Below the pieces are notes generated by a model, which saw only the letters and a program-made list of their open reading frames with translations, was not told the origin of the DNA and did no database searches. The translations under genes and the position numbers were made by a program. 64,000 bases of DNA from Necropsobacter massiliensis (lineage in GTDB: Bacteria; Pseudomonadota; Gammaproteobacteria; Enterobacterales; Pasteurellaceae), in the NCBI RefSeq assembly GCF_000827595.2, contig NZ_LN776184.1, forward strand, positions 62,001-126,000, given 5' to 3'. This document shows positions 20,218 to 29,800 of the stretch, in pieces (within the stretch, counting starts at the first letter, position 1; each line of letters begins with the position of its first letter).

Positions 20218-20817
20218 TTATTTTGCAATCGCAGGCGATGCGGTCATTGCCTGTTCCCGTTTCGTTTTATTGGCTTGTGTCATACTTTCGTCGCTGATTA
20301 AAAACAGCGTTTTAGTCGGACAAGTCTGCACGCAGGCCGGACCGTCCGCGCGGAAATAGCACAGATCGCATTTCACTGCAACGGCACGCACGCCCGGCTG
20401 CCACGCCAGCATATTATGTAGATCGGTATTATCCGGCGCAGTGCGAATATCACGGGCGACGGCATCCTGAAAAGAAAAATGTTCGTAATAAACCGGCATA
20501 TCCAGCGGCGAACTGCCGTGCTGGGTAATAGCGCCGAAAGGACAGGCAATGGCACACAGCTTACAGCCGATACACAGACTTTCATTGAGCTGAATGGTTT
20601 GATTTTTATGCGTAATCGCATGTACCGGGCACACCGTGGCACAGGGCGCATCATCGCAGTGACGACACAAAATCGGCACCGTAATATCCTCATTGCGCAT
20701 CACTTCCAAGCGCGGATGCGCCTGTAGCCCGAAGGCTTTATGTACTTCACTGCAAGCCGCCATACAGGTATTGCAGCCGATACACCCTTGCGGATCACCG
20801 ATCACAAAACGGTTCAT
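20218..20817 (-). CDS. hyfA: Hydrogenase-4 four-cluster ferredoxin subunit HyfA
   Basis: HycB-like iron-sulfur protein of 199 aa that accepts electrons from FdhF. Four cysteine groups are visible, starting with CIGCNTCMAAC (Cys12, 15, 18, 22) and continuing with CRHCDDAPC, CIGCKLCAIAC and the C-terminal CDLC...CVQTC. The ATG at 20817 is chosen because GGGGGAG stands just before it; the upstream TTG at 20835 would place the start inside that ribosome binding site. It is the first gene of the operon. Confidence 0.93.
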   Translation of the reverse strand: MNRFVIGDPQGCIGCNTCMAACSEVHKAFGLQAHPRLEVMRNEDITVPILCRHCDDAPCATVCPVHAITHKNQTIQLNESLCIGCKLCAIACPFGAITQHGSSPLDMPVYYEHFSFQDAVARDIRTAPDNTDLHNMLAWQPGVRAVAVKCDLCYFRADGPACVQTCPTKTLFLISDESMTQANKTKREQAMTASPAIAK

Positions 20818-20835
20818 ACTCTCCCCCTTAAACAA

Positions 20836-21148
20836 AATAGATACTTGTTATAATAACCACTCAGTTTATAAGGATACTCCTGTCAAAAATTAAAGCTCAA
20901 GAAAGAATATTGAAAATTTTGATTCAGATCATAAAGATTTTCACGATTAGTAAAAAATCCCCAGATGAATGTAAAACAATATAATTTCATGCTAAAACAA
21001 TTAGTTAAAATTTAATAAAATGTTATCGACGAACCAGTTTAAATATCGCTGCAAAAATTTATATGATAAAATCACCGCCCGACAGCAGGCTATCGCACAG
21101 CAATAGCAAACGAAAAATTCTCATTTCAATCCCAACTAAGGATAAATT
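20836..21148. promoter_or_regulatory. Divergent promoter region hyfA/hypC with FNR-like site
   Basis: This 313-bp AT-rich gap separates the leftward hyf-fdhF operon from the rightward hypC-hypF. At 20919-20932 it holds TTGAT-TCAG-ATCAT, nine of ten positions of the FNR consensus TTGAT-N4-ATCAA, about 100 bp before hyfA. No sigma-54 -24/-12 motif was seen, unlike the E. coli FHL genes. Anaerobic control by FNR of both transcripts is an inference. Confidence 0.55.
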
Positions 21149-21424
21149 ATGTGTTTAGGTATTCCGGGGCAAATCGTTCAGGTGGCGGACAGCGCATTGC
21201 AGCTTGCCGTAGTGGATGTGTGCGGGGTAAAACGAGAGGTTAATATTACATTAATCTGCCAGGAGGATCCGCAAGCCCTGCTCGGTAAATGGGTGCTGGT
21301 GCATGTCGGCTTTGCCATGACAATCATTGATGAAGAAGAAGCCAAACAGACTCAGCAAGCCTTAATCGCCATGAGTCAACTGGAACACGAAGTGGGTGAT
21401 TTCCTCGGTTTAAACCAACAATAA
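21149..21424 (+). CDS. hypC: Hydrogenase assembly chaperone HypC
   Basis: HypC family protein of 91 aa with the essential N-terminal Cys2 in MCLGIPGQI. It carries the Fe(CN)2CO unit with HypD and delivers it to the large-subunit precursor HyfG. It is the first gene of the rightward hypC-hypF pair (11-bp gap). A GGATAA precedes the ATG. Confidence 0.95.
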   Translation: MCLGIPGQIVQVADSALQLAVVDVCGVKREVNITLICQEDPQALLGKWVLVHVGFAMTIIDEEEAKQTQQALIAMSQLEHEVGDFLGLNQQ

Positions 21425-21435
21425 CGGAACGGTTT

Positions 21436-23697
21436 ATGCAAGGGATTGAATTACGCATTAAAGGTAAAGTACAGGGTGTGGGGTTCCGTCCTTTCGTCTG
21501 GCGGCTAGCCAACCAATATGGGCTGACAGGCGATGTCAATAACGACGGTCAAGGGGTGCTGATTCGCTTTTCTAGCCCCGCCCCCGAGGCAGTGCAACAG
21601 TTTTTATCCGCGCTACAACGCGAACTTCCGCCACTGGCACGAATTACCGAAATCATCCGCCACGAAAGGGACTGGTCGCAAGTTCCCGACAACGCGTTTG
21701 TCATTCGGGAAAGCGAACAAACTCAAATGGATACTCAAATTATTCCCGACGCCGCCACCTGTCCGCATTGTCTGGCGGATTTATTCGACCCGAACAATCG
21801 CCGCTATCATTATCCTTTCACCAACTGTACCCATTGCGGACCGCGCTTTACTATTATCAAAGCCATTCCCTACGACCGAAAAAACACCGCCATGGCGGAT
21901 TTTCCGCTTTGTCCGCAATGCGAAAAAGAATATCAAGATCCCGCCGACCGCCGTTTTCATGCCCAGCCCAATGCCTGTCCGGTTTGCGGTCCGCATATTT
22001 GGCTACAGGATCAACGGCACATACTTGCCGAGCGCGAAACAGCGTTAAAACAGACCGCACTTTTACTCCAGCAAGGCAGCATTATCGCGCTCAAAGGGCT
22101 GGGTGGTTTTCACCTGGCTTGCGACGCCACCAATCCGAATGCGGTACGTCTGTTGCGTGCGCGCAAACATCGCCCGAGCAAACCGCTGGCGGTCATGGTG
22201 CCGGATTTAAATGTGCTGTCAGCCCTAAGCCCGCAAGAAATCACCCTGTTAACCGGCACCGCCGCGCCAATTTTGCTGCTCGATAAACGTAAAGTGCCAC
22301 CGCTTGCCGACGAAATCGCACCGCACTTGCAGGAAATCGGTGTTATGCTGCCGAGCAATCCGCTGCAACACCTTATTTTGCGCGCCGTTAACCGCCCTTT
22401 GGTGATGACTTCCGCCAATCCGAGCGGTCAACCGCCGGTGCTGGATAATCAAAGTGCGGTGGAAAATCTGGCGGATTTAGCGGATTTTTACCTTTGTCAC
22501 AACCGTGACATTTTACAGCGCGCCGACGACAGCCTATTGCGCGTCGCCTTTGATGGCGTGGAAACCTTGCGCCGCGCCCGCGGTTATGTGCCGGACGAAA
22601 CCCCGCTGACCCTACCGAACTGCGCAAACGTACTGGCGCTAGGCTCAGATCTGAAAAATACCTTCTGCCTGCTACGCGGCGATCATGCAGTGGTCAGCCA
22701 ACATATCGGCGATACCGCCAATGAAAAAGTGCGGTCACAATTACGCGAGAATCTGAGCTTATTTCAGCAGATTTATCAGTTTAAACCGCAACGGATTGCC
22801 GTGGATGCGCACCCGGGTTATGTTTCCTCCGCCATCGGCAAACGGCTCGCCGAGCAACAATACATTATGGCGGTCGAAATATTACATCATCACGCCCATA
22901 TCGTCAGCGTCATGGCAGAACATCATTGCGATGAAAACGTTATCGGATTGGCATTGGACGGCATCGGCATGGGCGAAAATGGGCAGCTTTGGGGCGGCGA
23001 ATGTTTATTGGTGAATTACCGTCATTGTCACTATTTGGGCGGCTTGCCCGCCGTTGCATTGCCCGGCGCTGATCTGGCGGCAACACAGCCTTGGCGCAAC
23101 TGGCTTGCCCATTTGCAGCACTTTGTCACCGACTGGCAATCCATCATCGCACAAAGCTGTGCCGATTATGATTGGCAATTATTAAGCCGTGCCATTGTAC
23201 GCGGCATTAACTGCCCGCCGATTTCCTCCGCTGCTCGCCTCTTCGACGCCATTGCCTACGGCTTAGGCATTGCGCCGCCGACAATTTCTTGGGAAGGTGA
23301 AGCCGCCTGTCGATTGGAAGTGATCGCCGCGCAATCGCCGTTTGCCGAGCATCCGTCGCACGCGGTGACAATTCCGGTCCGCATGCCGTTGCGCGACAAT
23401 AAGCTGGATCTCGCCTGCTTCTGGCACAGCTGGTTAAATTACCGCGCCGATACGGCAGACAAAGCCTTTGCCTTTCATTATGCGCTGGCGCAAGGCTTCG
23501 CCGAGCTGGCACGCCGTCAAGCGCAACGCCATCAATGCCGTACGGTGGTGTTATCCGGCGGCGTGATGCACAATCAGTTATTACGGCATTTATTAAAAGA
23601 TAATTTGCAGGATTTTAACGTTCTCAGCGCTCACCAATTCCCGATGGGCGACGGCGGGCTGAGTCTGGGACAGGCGGTAATTGCGGCAAGCCGATAA
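21436..23697 (+). CDS. hypF: Carbamoyltransferase HypF
   Basis: Makes the thiocarboxamide on HypE that becomes the cyanide ligands of the NiFe site. The 753-aa protein shows all usual domains: acylphosphatase (residues 5-90, [14 protein letters not shown]), two zinc fingers (CPHC...CTHC and CPQC...CPVC, about 108-185), a YrdC-like domain (about 200-380, with [15 protein letters not shown]-type core) and the C-terminal Kae1-like carbamoyltransferase with HHHAH near 480. It looks intact. A hairpin terminator follows. Confidence 0.96.
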   Translation: MQGIELRIKGKVQGVGFRPFVWRLANQYGLTGDVNNDGQGVLIRFSSPAPEAVQQFLSALQRELPPLARITEIIRHERDWSQVPDNAFVIRESEQTQMDTQIIPDAATCPHCLADLFDPNNRRYHYPFTNCTHCGPRFTIIKAIPYDRKNTAMADFPLCPQCEKEYQDPADRRFHAQPNACPVCGPHIWLQDQRHILAERETALKQTALLLQQGSIIALKGLGGFHLACDATNPNAVRLLRARKHRPSKPLAVMVPDLNVLSALSPQEITLLTGTAAPILLLDKRKVPPLADEIAPHLQEIGVMLPSNPLQHLILRAVNRPLVMTSANPSGQPPVLDNQSAVENLADLADFYLCHNRDILQRADDSLLRVAFDGVETLRRARGYVPDETPLTLPNCANVLALGSDLKNTFCLLRGDHAVVSQHIGDTANEKVRSQLRENLSLFQQIYQFKPQRIAVDAHPGYVSSAIGKRLAEQQYIMAVEILHHHAHIVSVMAEHHCDENVIGLALDGIGMGENGQLWGGECLLVNYRHCHYLGGLPAVALPGADLAATQPWRNWLAHLQHFVTDWQSIIAQSCADYDWQLLSRAIVRGINCPPISSAARLFDAIAYGLGIAPPTISWEGEAACRLEVIAAQSPFAEHPSHAVTIPVRMPLRDNKLDLACFWHSWLNYRADTADKAFAFHYALAQGFAELARRQAQRHQCRTVVLSGGVMHNQLLRHLLKDNLQDFNVLSAHQFPMGDGGLSLGQAVIAASR

Positions 23698-23794
23698 TAA
23701 CGGCGATGATAATGCCAAGTTATGTGCAACCAAAGCACGAAAATATGCCGCGACAAGGCAGCGAGCGTTATGCTTGCAAGATGTATTCATTTAA

Positions 23795-23840
23795 CCCGCG
23801 GAAATTTATCCTCCCAATATCAATTCCCGCGGTTTTTCGC
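23795..23840 (+). terminator. Terminator between convergent hypF and hypE
   Basis: CCGCGGAAATT pairs with AATTCCCGCGG (one mismatch) across a loop of roughly 14 nt and is followed by TTTTT on the plus strand. It lies about 100 bp after hypF and directly at the end of hypE. Confidence 0.6.
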
Positions 23841-24854
23841 TTAACAAATCCGCGGTAGCGGTTCGTTGGTGGGTAAATCCAGTAGCCGACTTTGTCCGAA
23901 AATCCCGACGGCGCGCACTTTGTTATCACCAGTGATCTCGCCGATAAGCGCAGCATTTTTTCCCAACGGATGACGACGAAGTGCGGTCAAAATTTCCATC
24001 GTTTTCGCTTGTTCGGCAATAATCACCAGCTTGCCCTCATTGGCAAAATTTAGCGCATCCAACCCGAGCAGTTCGCAAATTCCGCGGACTTCCTGCCGAA
24101 TCGGCAAGGCGGTTTCGTCAATCTGCACGCCCAGCCGTTGCGCCTGCGCAAACTCATGCAGCACCGCATTGACGCCGCCACGGGTAGCATCGCGCACCGC
24201 TTTCACGCCGGAAATCGGACGCAATACATCAATCAGCGGGGTCAATACGGCACAATCGCTTTGCAGCGCCGTTTGAATGCCGAGTTTCTCGCGCAGATTC
24301 AGAATAGTCGCGCCGTGATCGCCCAAGGTGCCGCTGACAATCACCTGATCGCCGGCCTGAATGCGGTGTGCGCCCCAATCCAACCCGGTCGGGATCACCC
24401 CGATGCCAGCGGTATTGATGAAGATTTTATCCACCGCCCCTTTCTGCACGACTTTGGTATCTCCGGTGACGACCTGAATATTCGCCGCATGACATGTCTG
24501 CGCCATGGATTGAATCAGGCGTTGTAAATCGGCTAACGGCAAACCTTCCTCCAAAATAAACCCACAAGACAGGTATTTCGGCACAGCCCCGCACACCGCC
24601 ACATCATTCGCGGTACCGCATACTGCCAGTTTGCCGATATCGCCGCCAGGGAAAAAAATCGGCTCGATGACAAAGCTGTCGGTAGAAAACGCCAGCTTTT
24701 CGCCGCACCGGGTCATCTCGCTCAGCGCAAGACGCGCTTGATCCTCGCCCTGCGCAAGAATTGGATTATTGAATGCCGCGACAAAATAGTCCCGAATCAG
24801 GGTTTGCATCGCCGCACCGCCATTGCCGTGCGCCATAGTAATAAAATCAGTCAT
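23841..24854 (-). CDS. hypE: Hydrogenase maturation protein HypE
   Basis: PurM-like ATPase of 337 aa that dehydrates the HypF-made thiocarboxamide to thiocyanate. The C-terminal PRIC sequence supplies the modified cysteine as the last residue. The N-terminal MAHGNGGAAMQTLI and the glycine-rich VSGTLGDHGATIL segments are typical. It is the last gene of the leftward hypB-hypD-hypE operon, 2 bp from hypD. Confidence 0.96.
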   Translation of the reverse strand: MTDFITMAHGNGGAAMQTLIRDYFVAAFNNPILAQGEDQARLALSEMTRCGEKLAFSTDSFVIEPIFFPGGDIGKLAVCGTANDVAVCGAVPKYLSCGFILEEGLPLADLQRLIQSMAQTCHAANIQVVTGDTKVVQKGAVDKIFINTAGIGVIPTGLDWGAHRIQAGDQVIVSGTLGDHGATILNLREKLGIQTALQSDCAVLTPLIDVLRPISGVKAVRDATRGGVNAVLHEFAQAQRLGVQIDETALPIRQEVRGICELLGLDALNFANEGKLVIIAEQAKTMEILTALRRHPLGKNAALIGEITGDNKVRAVGIFGQSRLLDLPTNEPLPRIC

Positions 24855-24856
24855 GC

Positions 24857-25969
24857 TTATTCTCGTCGGTATTGATAATAAGCGGCGCAGGCACCTTCGG
24901 AAGACACCATTAATGCGCCGTAAGCATTATCGGGGTTGCATTTTTGCGCAAACAACGGGCAATCGGCGGGTTTACATTTGCCGATCAGCACATCGCCACA
25001 GCAGGAATCGGGATCATCTTCCACTTGCTGCGGCTTGCTGGCAAACTGGATTTCGGCATCGAACCGGCGATAAGCGTCGCTCAGTTCCACGCCTGATTCG
25101 GCGATTTCGCCCAAACCGCGCCATTCGCTGCTGGTTTTCAGGCGGAACACGTCCGCCATTGCCCGTTGCGCCAACACATTGCCTTGCGGCTGCACAATGC
25201 GTTTATATTGATTTTCCACTGCGCAGCGGTTTTCGGTAAACTGGGTTACCAGCATTACAATAGATTGCAGAATATCCAGCGGTTCAAAGCCGGTGATCAC
25301 AAAAGGCTTATGATATTCCGCGCACAGCGCCTGATAAGGTCGGGAGCCGATCACCATACTGACATGTCCGGGCGCGATAAAACCGTCAATATTGACTTGC
25401 TTGCGCGCCAATAAACTGTGTAAGGTAGGAATAATGGTAATATTTTGACATACCACGAAAAAGTTGTCGGTTTGCTGTTTTTTTGCTTGTTGCAGGGTCA
25501 CTGCCGCACTCGGCATGGTGGTTTCAAAACCGAGGGAAAAAAAGACAACCTGCTTATCCGGATGATGCTGCGCAATATTCAACGCATCCAGCGGCGAATA
25601 CACAATACGCACATCCGCGCCCTGCGCTTTGGCTTCCAGCAGCGAGCCTTGCCGTCCGCGCACTCGCATGGCATCGCCGAACGTACAGAAAATGACGCCC
25701 GGTCGCCGGGCGATCTCAATGCAAACGTCAATCCGTCCCATCGGCAAGACGCACACCGGACAACCCGGTCCGTGAATAAACTCAATGCTGTCCGGCAATA
25801 ACCTGTCCAACCCGAATTTAAAAATGGTATGCGTATGCCCACCACACACTTCCATCAGATACAACGGATTGTCTCGCGTAAAGTGCGGTAGTTTTTCCAT
25901 TAGTTTCCGCAGTCGCGCCAACAGACTTTTTGCCAGCGCCGGATCACGGAATTCATCAACAAACTGCAT
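24857..25969 (-). CDS. hypD: Hydrogenase maturation protein HypD
   Basis: Iron-sulfur scaffold protein of 370 aa that assembles Fe(CN)2CO with HypC. The conserved CGGHTHT (Cys near 43), GPGCPVC and the C-terminal cysteine group that binds the 4Fe-4S cluster (CCGDVLIGKCKPADCPLF) are all present. It starts 9 bp after hypB. Confidence 0.96.
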   Translation of the reverse strand: MQFVDEFRDPALAKSLLARLRKLMEKLPHFTRDNPLYLMEVCGGHTHTIFKFGLDRLLPDSIEFIHGPGCPVCVLPMGRIDVCIEIARRPGVIFCTFGDAMRVRGRQGSLLEAKAQGADVRIVYSPLDALNIAQHHPDKQVVFFSLGFETTMPSAAVTLQQAKKQQTDNFFVVCQNITIIPTLHSLLARKQVNIDGFIAPGHVSMVIGSRPYQALCAEYHKPFVITGFEPLDILQSIVMLVTQFTENRCAVENQYKRIVQPQGNVLAQRAMADVFRLKTSSEWRGLGEIAESGVELSDAYRRFDAEIQFASKPQQVEDDPDSCCGDVLIGKCKPADCPLFAQKCNPDNAYGALMVSSEGACAAYYQYRRE

Positions 25970-25978
25970 TGCACGCCC

Positions 25979-26779
25979 CTATTTCCGCTGCAACCAAGCC
26001 AACCACTGCGACAAACCTTCGCCGCTTGCCGCAGACAATTGAATCACCTCAAGCGTCGGATTGACCCGTTTGGCGTAAGCAATACATTTCTGCACATCAA
26101 AATTCAGATAAGGCAATAAATCCGTTTTATTTAAAATCATTAATTGCGCGGCAGCGAACATATGCGGATATTTTAACGGTTTATCCTCACCCTCCGTCAC
26201 CGACAAAATAACAACTTTCGCTTTTTCGCCCAAGTCAAATTCCGACGGGCAAACCAAATTGCCCACATTCTCAATAAATAACAGACTGTTTTCTTGCGGC
26301 TGTAATTTGGCGAGCGCATTGCCGATCATCTGCGCATCCAAATGGCAGCCTTTTCCCGTATTAACCTGAATGGCCGGCACGCCAGTGGCGCGGATACGCT
26401 CCGCATCATTTTCGGTCTGCTGATCACCTTCAATGACATAGCAAGCGCGTTTATCTTTTAACGCATTTAAGGTGACAGTGAGCAACGTGGTTTTGCCCGA
26501 GCCCGGGCTGGAAACCAGATTGAGCGCCAGAATATGTTGTTTAGCAAAAAAACTGCGGTTGATTTCCGCCAGTCGGTTATTTTTACCTAATACGGCCTGC
26601 TCCACTTTCAGCAGTCGCTGTTCGGTTTCATCCGATTGCGCGCCGCGGTCAGGACGAAAGGAAGAATGAGAAAAGTTCGGTAATTTCACCGCACTTTTGG
26701 CGGCGGAATTATCATGTGCATGCGGTAATTCTCCGATTCTGACTTGTTCGGGATGCCCACAGCCACAGGTTGTACACAT
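25979..26779 (-). CDS. hypB: Hydrogenase nickel-incorporation GTPase HypB
   Basis: GTPase of 266 aa that, with HypA, loads nickel into the hydrogenase. It has the N-terminal CxxCxC nickel motif (MCTTCGCGH), a P-loop [10 protein letters not shown] near 92-101 and the guanine-specificity NKTD. It lacks a long histidine-rich stretch, so nickel storage is unlikely. It is the first gene of hypBDE. An uptake signal is embedded near residue 25. Confidence 0.95.
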   Translation of the reverse strand: MCTTCGCGHPEQVRIGELPHAHDNSAAKSAVKLPNFSHSSFRPDRGAQSDETEQRLLKVEQAVLGKNNRLAEINRSFFAKQHILALNLVSSPGSGKTTLLTVTLNALKDKRACYVIEGDQQTENDAERIRATGVPAIQVNTGKGCHLDAQMIGNALAKLQPQENSLLFIENVGNLVCPSEFDLGEKAKVVILSVTEGEDKPLKYPHMFAAAQLMILNKTDLLPYLNFDVQKCIAYAKRVNPTLEVIQLSAASGEGLSQWLAWLQRK

Positions 26780-26942
26780 AAGTCACCTCGATAATGTTGA
26801 TTTGTGCCGTAAATACCCGGAATTTGTGAAAATTCATCGGCGTTAGAATAACATATTCTCGATTTCAAAGATATTTCTTCTTATTTTGCATCAAATCCTT
26901 TACCATGATTTTTCTCTAACCCATATCAATAAACGGATGAGT

Positions 26943-27698
26943 ATGAATCACTTAATATTAGAACGCATTATCAACCAGAAACTTAACAGCGAGGCGATCT
27001 CCGACTATGCGCCGAACGGATTGCAGGTGGAAGGTTGCGCTGAGGTGAAAACCGTTATTACCGGCGTGACTGCCTGTCAAGCGTTGCTTGATTACGCCGT
27101 CACTCGGCAAGCCGACGCTGTTATCGTGCATCACGGTTATTTCTGGAAAAACGAAAATCCCTGCATCCGCGGCATGAAAGGGCGCCGCATCAAAACGCTG
27201 CTGACGCATAATATCAATCTGTATGCCTATCATCTGCCCTTGGATGTGCACCCCGACCTCGGCAATAACGCCCAATTAGCGCGACGACTCGGCATCGAAA
27301 ATCTACAGCCGCTGGAACCAGGTAGCTTCAGCGTTCCGATGTACGGTAGTCTGTCTCAACCGTTAAGCGCGGACGCCTTCGCCGCCCGCATTGAACAGGT
27401 GCTGCAACGCAAACCGCTATTTTGTGGCGAAAACGCACCGCACTTTATTCGCACGGTCGGTATTTGCAGCGGTGGCGGTCAGGGCTATATTGAGCTGGCC
27501 GCCGCACAAGGATTAGACGCCTTTATCAGCGGTGAAGTCTCGGAGCAAACCATACATTGCGCGCGGGAACAAGGTATCAATTTCTTTGCCGCCGGGCATC
27601 ATGCCACCGAGCGTTACGGCATTCAGGCCTTAGGCGCATGGCTGGCGAAAGAATACAACTTAGACGTGGAATTTAAGGATATTGATAATCCGGCTTAG
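26943..27698 (+). CDS. ybgI: Nif3/YbgI-family metal-binding protein
   Basis: Member of the DUF34/Nif3 family, 251 aa from the chosen ATG, close to E. coli YbgI (247 aa). Metal-site residues are visible in VIVHHGYFW, AYHLPLDVHPDLG and the C-terminal FFAAGHHATERYG. Relatives form a dinuclear metal centre in a toroidal hexamer; suggested roles include GTP cyclohydrolase I-like chemistry but are not settled. The start at 26943 is chosen because GGA lies about 6 bases upstream; the ATG at 26937 is an alternative. Confidence 0.85.
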   Translation: MNHLILERIINQKLNSEAISDYAPNGLQVEGCAEVKTVITGVTACQALLDYAVTRQADAVIVHHGYFWKNENPCIRGMKGRRIKTLLTHNINLYAYHLPLDVHPDLGNNAQLARRLGIENLQPLEPGSFSVPMYGSLSQPLSADAFAARIEQVLQRKPLFCGENAPHFIRTVGICSGGGQGYIELAAAQGLDAFISGEVSEQTIHCAREQGINFFAAGHHATERYGIQALGAWLAKEYNLDVEFKDIDNPA

Positions 27699-27793
27699 GT
27701 ACTTATATGCATCCTGCTTAACTTGACATCCTACCCAAAGCCATGTATAAAAATTAACAGCTATTTCATTTTTAACACTAGAGGAGAACTATT

Positions 27794-28105
27794 ATGAGCG
27801 AATCATTTGAACAAAAACGTACAGAATTATTAGAAGAATTGAACGAGATTCTGAATAATGCCGAAGAACTATTTAATGAAAAAACCGAAGCCGGTGCCGA
27901 TGAGTTGAAAAAGCTGAAAAAACGCTTGAACGCACAGGTTAAAGAGGCAAGAGGTCAATTCGGTTCTCTGCAAGAAGAAACCGTAAGAAGAACCAAGCGG
28001 GCAATTCAACAAACCGATGAACTGGTACAGGAAAATCCATATAAAGCCATTGGCGTTGCTGGCGTTATCGGCTTGTTGCTCGGTGTTCTGATCAGCAAAA
28101 AATAA
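27794..28105 (+). CDS. yqjD: YqjD/ElaB-family (DUF883) inner-membrane protein
   Basis: Tail-anchored protein of 103 aa. Residues 1-80 are highly charged and helical, probably coiled-coil. The C terminus is one membrane helix with a glycine-rich pattern (AIGVAGVIGLLLGVLISKK). Relatives in E. coli (YqjD, ElaB) bind ribosomes at the membrane in stationary phase. GAGGAG lies before the ATG. It heads a yqjD-yqjE-yqjK-like trio. Confidence 0.85.
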   Translation: MSESFEQKRTELLEELNEILNNAEELFNEKTEAGADELKKLKKRLNAQVKEARGQFGSLQEETVRRTKRAIQQTDELVQENPYKAIGVAGVIGLLLGVLISKK

Positions 28106-28176
28106 TCATCTCGGACAAGGCTGTCTCACACAGCCTTTTTTCATTTAATTACGGTTCCGAATATTAACGTGTAAAA

Positions 28177-28569
28177 ATGCAGATTATCACTAAAATTAAA
28201 CGGGCGTTCATCACCTCGGTCGAATTGGCGCAAATTCGTTTACATATGCTGAGTATTGAGCTGATTGAGCTTAAAAATTCGTTGCTCGCCATATTCAGCG
28301 TACTGTTGCTGGCATTTATTGCGTTACTGACCGGGCTCATCAGCTTGCTGTTCGGATTGGAACATTACCTGACGCCGGAGAGCAAAACCACCGTTTTTTT
28401 CAGCATTAGTGCGGCAGCGTTTCTACTGGTGCTCGGATTTATCTTGCTAGTATTGCGATTAATCAGCCGACAACGGCGCTTTATGCTTTCAACATTAAGC
28501 GAAATACAACGCGACGTCGGCGCCTTAAAACATGCGCTCGGTGCCTCGGACAATGAGCGGGAGGTTTGA
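28177..28569 (+). CDS. yqjE: YqjE-like (phage-holin superfamily 3) membrane protein
   Basis: A 130-aa protein with two long hydrophobic segments (about residues 38-60 and 72-95) flanked by charged ends. It matches YqjE in size, topology and position after yqjD. Its function is unknown; the link with YqjD suggests the same membrane-associated stress role. Its stop codon overlaps the start of the next gene. Confidence 0.75.
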   Translation: MQIITKIKRAFITSVELAQIRLHMLSIELIELKNSLLAIFSVLLLAFIALLTGLISLLFGLEHYLTPESKTTVFFSISAAAFLLVLGFILLVLRLISRQRRFMLSTLSEIQRDVGALKHALGASDNEREV

Positions 28570-28847
28570 TGAAAATGACATTACAAGAAGAAAAAGAACT
28601 GCTGCGTCTGAAAGGGGAAATTTTACGCCTAAAATTCCGTTCGCAAACCGCCTCGGTCAAACAAGAGGTGTATCAGCCGATACAGCATTTCAATGCGCTT
28701 CGTTCCTCTTTATTGCAGCCGGTTATCCGTTCATTATGCTTGAATTTATTAAGCCGCCGACTGTTAACCCCTCGTAATGTACTGTTTTCCGGTATGGCTG
28801 TCGCGCTTGTCGGTCTACTCGGCAAACCCCGCTCACCAGATCACTAA
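28569..28847 (+). CDS. YqjK-like protein
   Basis: A 92-aa basic protein whose start (ATG 28569) overlaps the yqjE stop. The N-terminal half is charged and helical, and a short hydrophobic stretch (VLFSGMAVALVGLLG) lies near the C terminus. Assignment to the YqjK group rests on position and on the pattern LRLKGEILRLKF rather than on strong motifs. Function unknown. Confidence 0.6.
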   Translation: MKMTLQEEKELLRLKGEILRLKFRSQTASVKQEVYQPIQHFNALRSSLLQPVIRSLCLNLLSRRLLTPRNVLFSGMAVALVGLLGKPRSPDH

Positions 28848-28940
28848 TTACCCCTTGACGCTTGCTGGTCAGACATAATTGCCCTGTATAGCAGAAACGG
28901 GTATAATTGCCGCAATTTTTATCACAGCAAGGAAAACACA

Positions 28941-29729
28941 ATGGGTTTCTTAACAGGCAAACGTATTTTAATCACCGGTTTGGCCAGCAACCGCTCTATC
29001 GCTTACGGTATTGCAGCGGCGATGAAACGTGCTGGCGCCGAACTGGCGTTCACTTATTTAAACGATAAACTGAAAGCCCGCGTAGAAGATTTCGCGTGGG
29101 AATTTGACTCCGACATTGTCCTACCGTTAGATGTTGCCACCGACGAAAGTATTGAAAACTGCTTCAAACAATTAAGCGCACATTGGCAAAAATTCGACGG
29201 TTTTGTCCATGCCATCGCCTTTGCACCGGGCGATCAGCTTGATGGCGACTATGTTAATGCGGCAACACGAGAAGGCTTCCGTATCGCTCATGATATCAGC
29301 GCGTACAGTTTTGTCGCTATGGCGCAGGCGGCACGTCCGATGCTCAACCCGAACGCCGCGCTGCTGACCCTCACTTATCTTGGTGCGGAACGCGCTATTC
29401 CGAATTATAACGTGATGTGCTTGGCTAAAGCTTCGCTGGAAGCAAGCACCCGCGTAATGGCGGCGGATCTGGGCAAAGACGGCATCCGCGTTAACGCCAT
29501 TTCAGCCGGTCCGATCCGCACACTAGCGGCTTCCGGTATCAAAAACTTTAAGAAAATGCTGGCGACCTTTGAGCATACCGCTCCGCTGCGTCGTACCGTT
29601 ACCATTGAAGATGTGGGCAATTCTGCCGCGTTTCTGTGTTCCGATTTGGCCTCCGGCGTCACCGGCGAAATCCTGCACGTCGATGCGGGTTTCAGTATTA
29701 CCGCAATGAGCGAATTAGGTGCGGAATAG
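28941..29729 (+). CDS. fabI: Enoyl-ACP reductase (NADH) FabI
   Basis: Last reduction step of each fatty acid elongation cycle. The 262-aa protein is a short-chain dehydrogenase with the cofactor motif [13 protein letters not shown] at 13-25. The catalytic Tyr-X6-Lys appears in YNVMCLAK, with the second tyrosine in [15 protein letters not shown] precedes the ATG. A strong terminator follows. Confidence 0.96.
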   Translation: MGFLTGKRILITGLASNRSIAYGIAAAMKRAGAELAFTYLNDKLKARVEDFAWEFDSDIVLPLDVATDESIENCFKQLSAHWQKFDGFVHAIAFAPGDQLDGDYVNAATREGFRIAHDISAYSFVAMAQAARPMLNPNAALLTLTYLGAERAIPNYNVMCLAKASLEASTRVMAADLGKDGIRVNAISAGPIRTLAASGIKNFKKMLATFEHTAPLRRTVTIEDVGNSAAFLCSDLASGVTGEILHVDAGFSITAMSELGAE

Positions 29730-29747
29730 TTTTTTACCTCATTCAGC

Positions 29748-29776
29748 GGGCAGACCAATGTGTCTGCCCTTTTTTA
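29748..29776 (+). terminator. Terminator after fabI
   Basis: An 8-bp stem GGGCAGAC / GTCTGCCC with a 6-nt loop is followed by TTTTTT. It lies 19 bp after the fabI stop and 24 bp before rnb. Confidence 0.9.
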
Positions 29777-29800
29777 TCAAATATCAGATTGACTATATTT

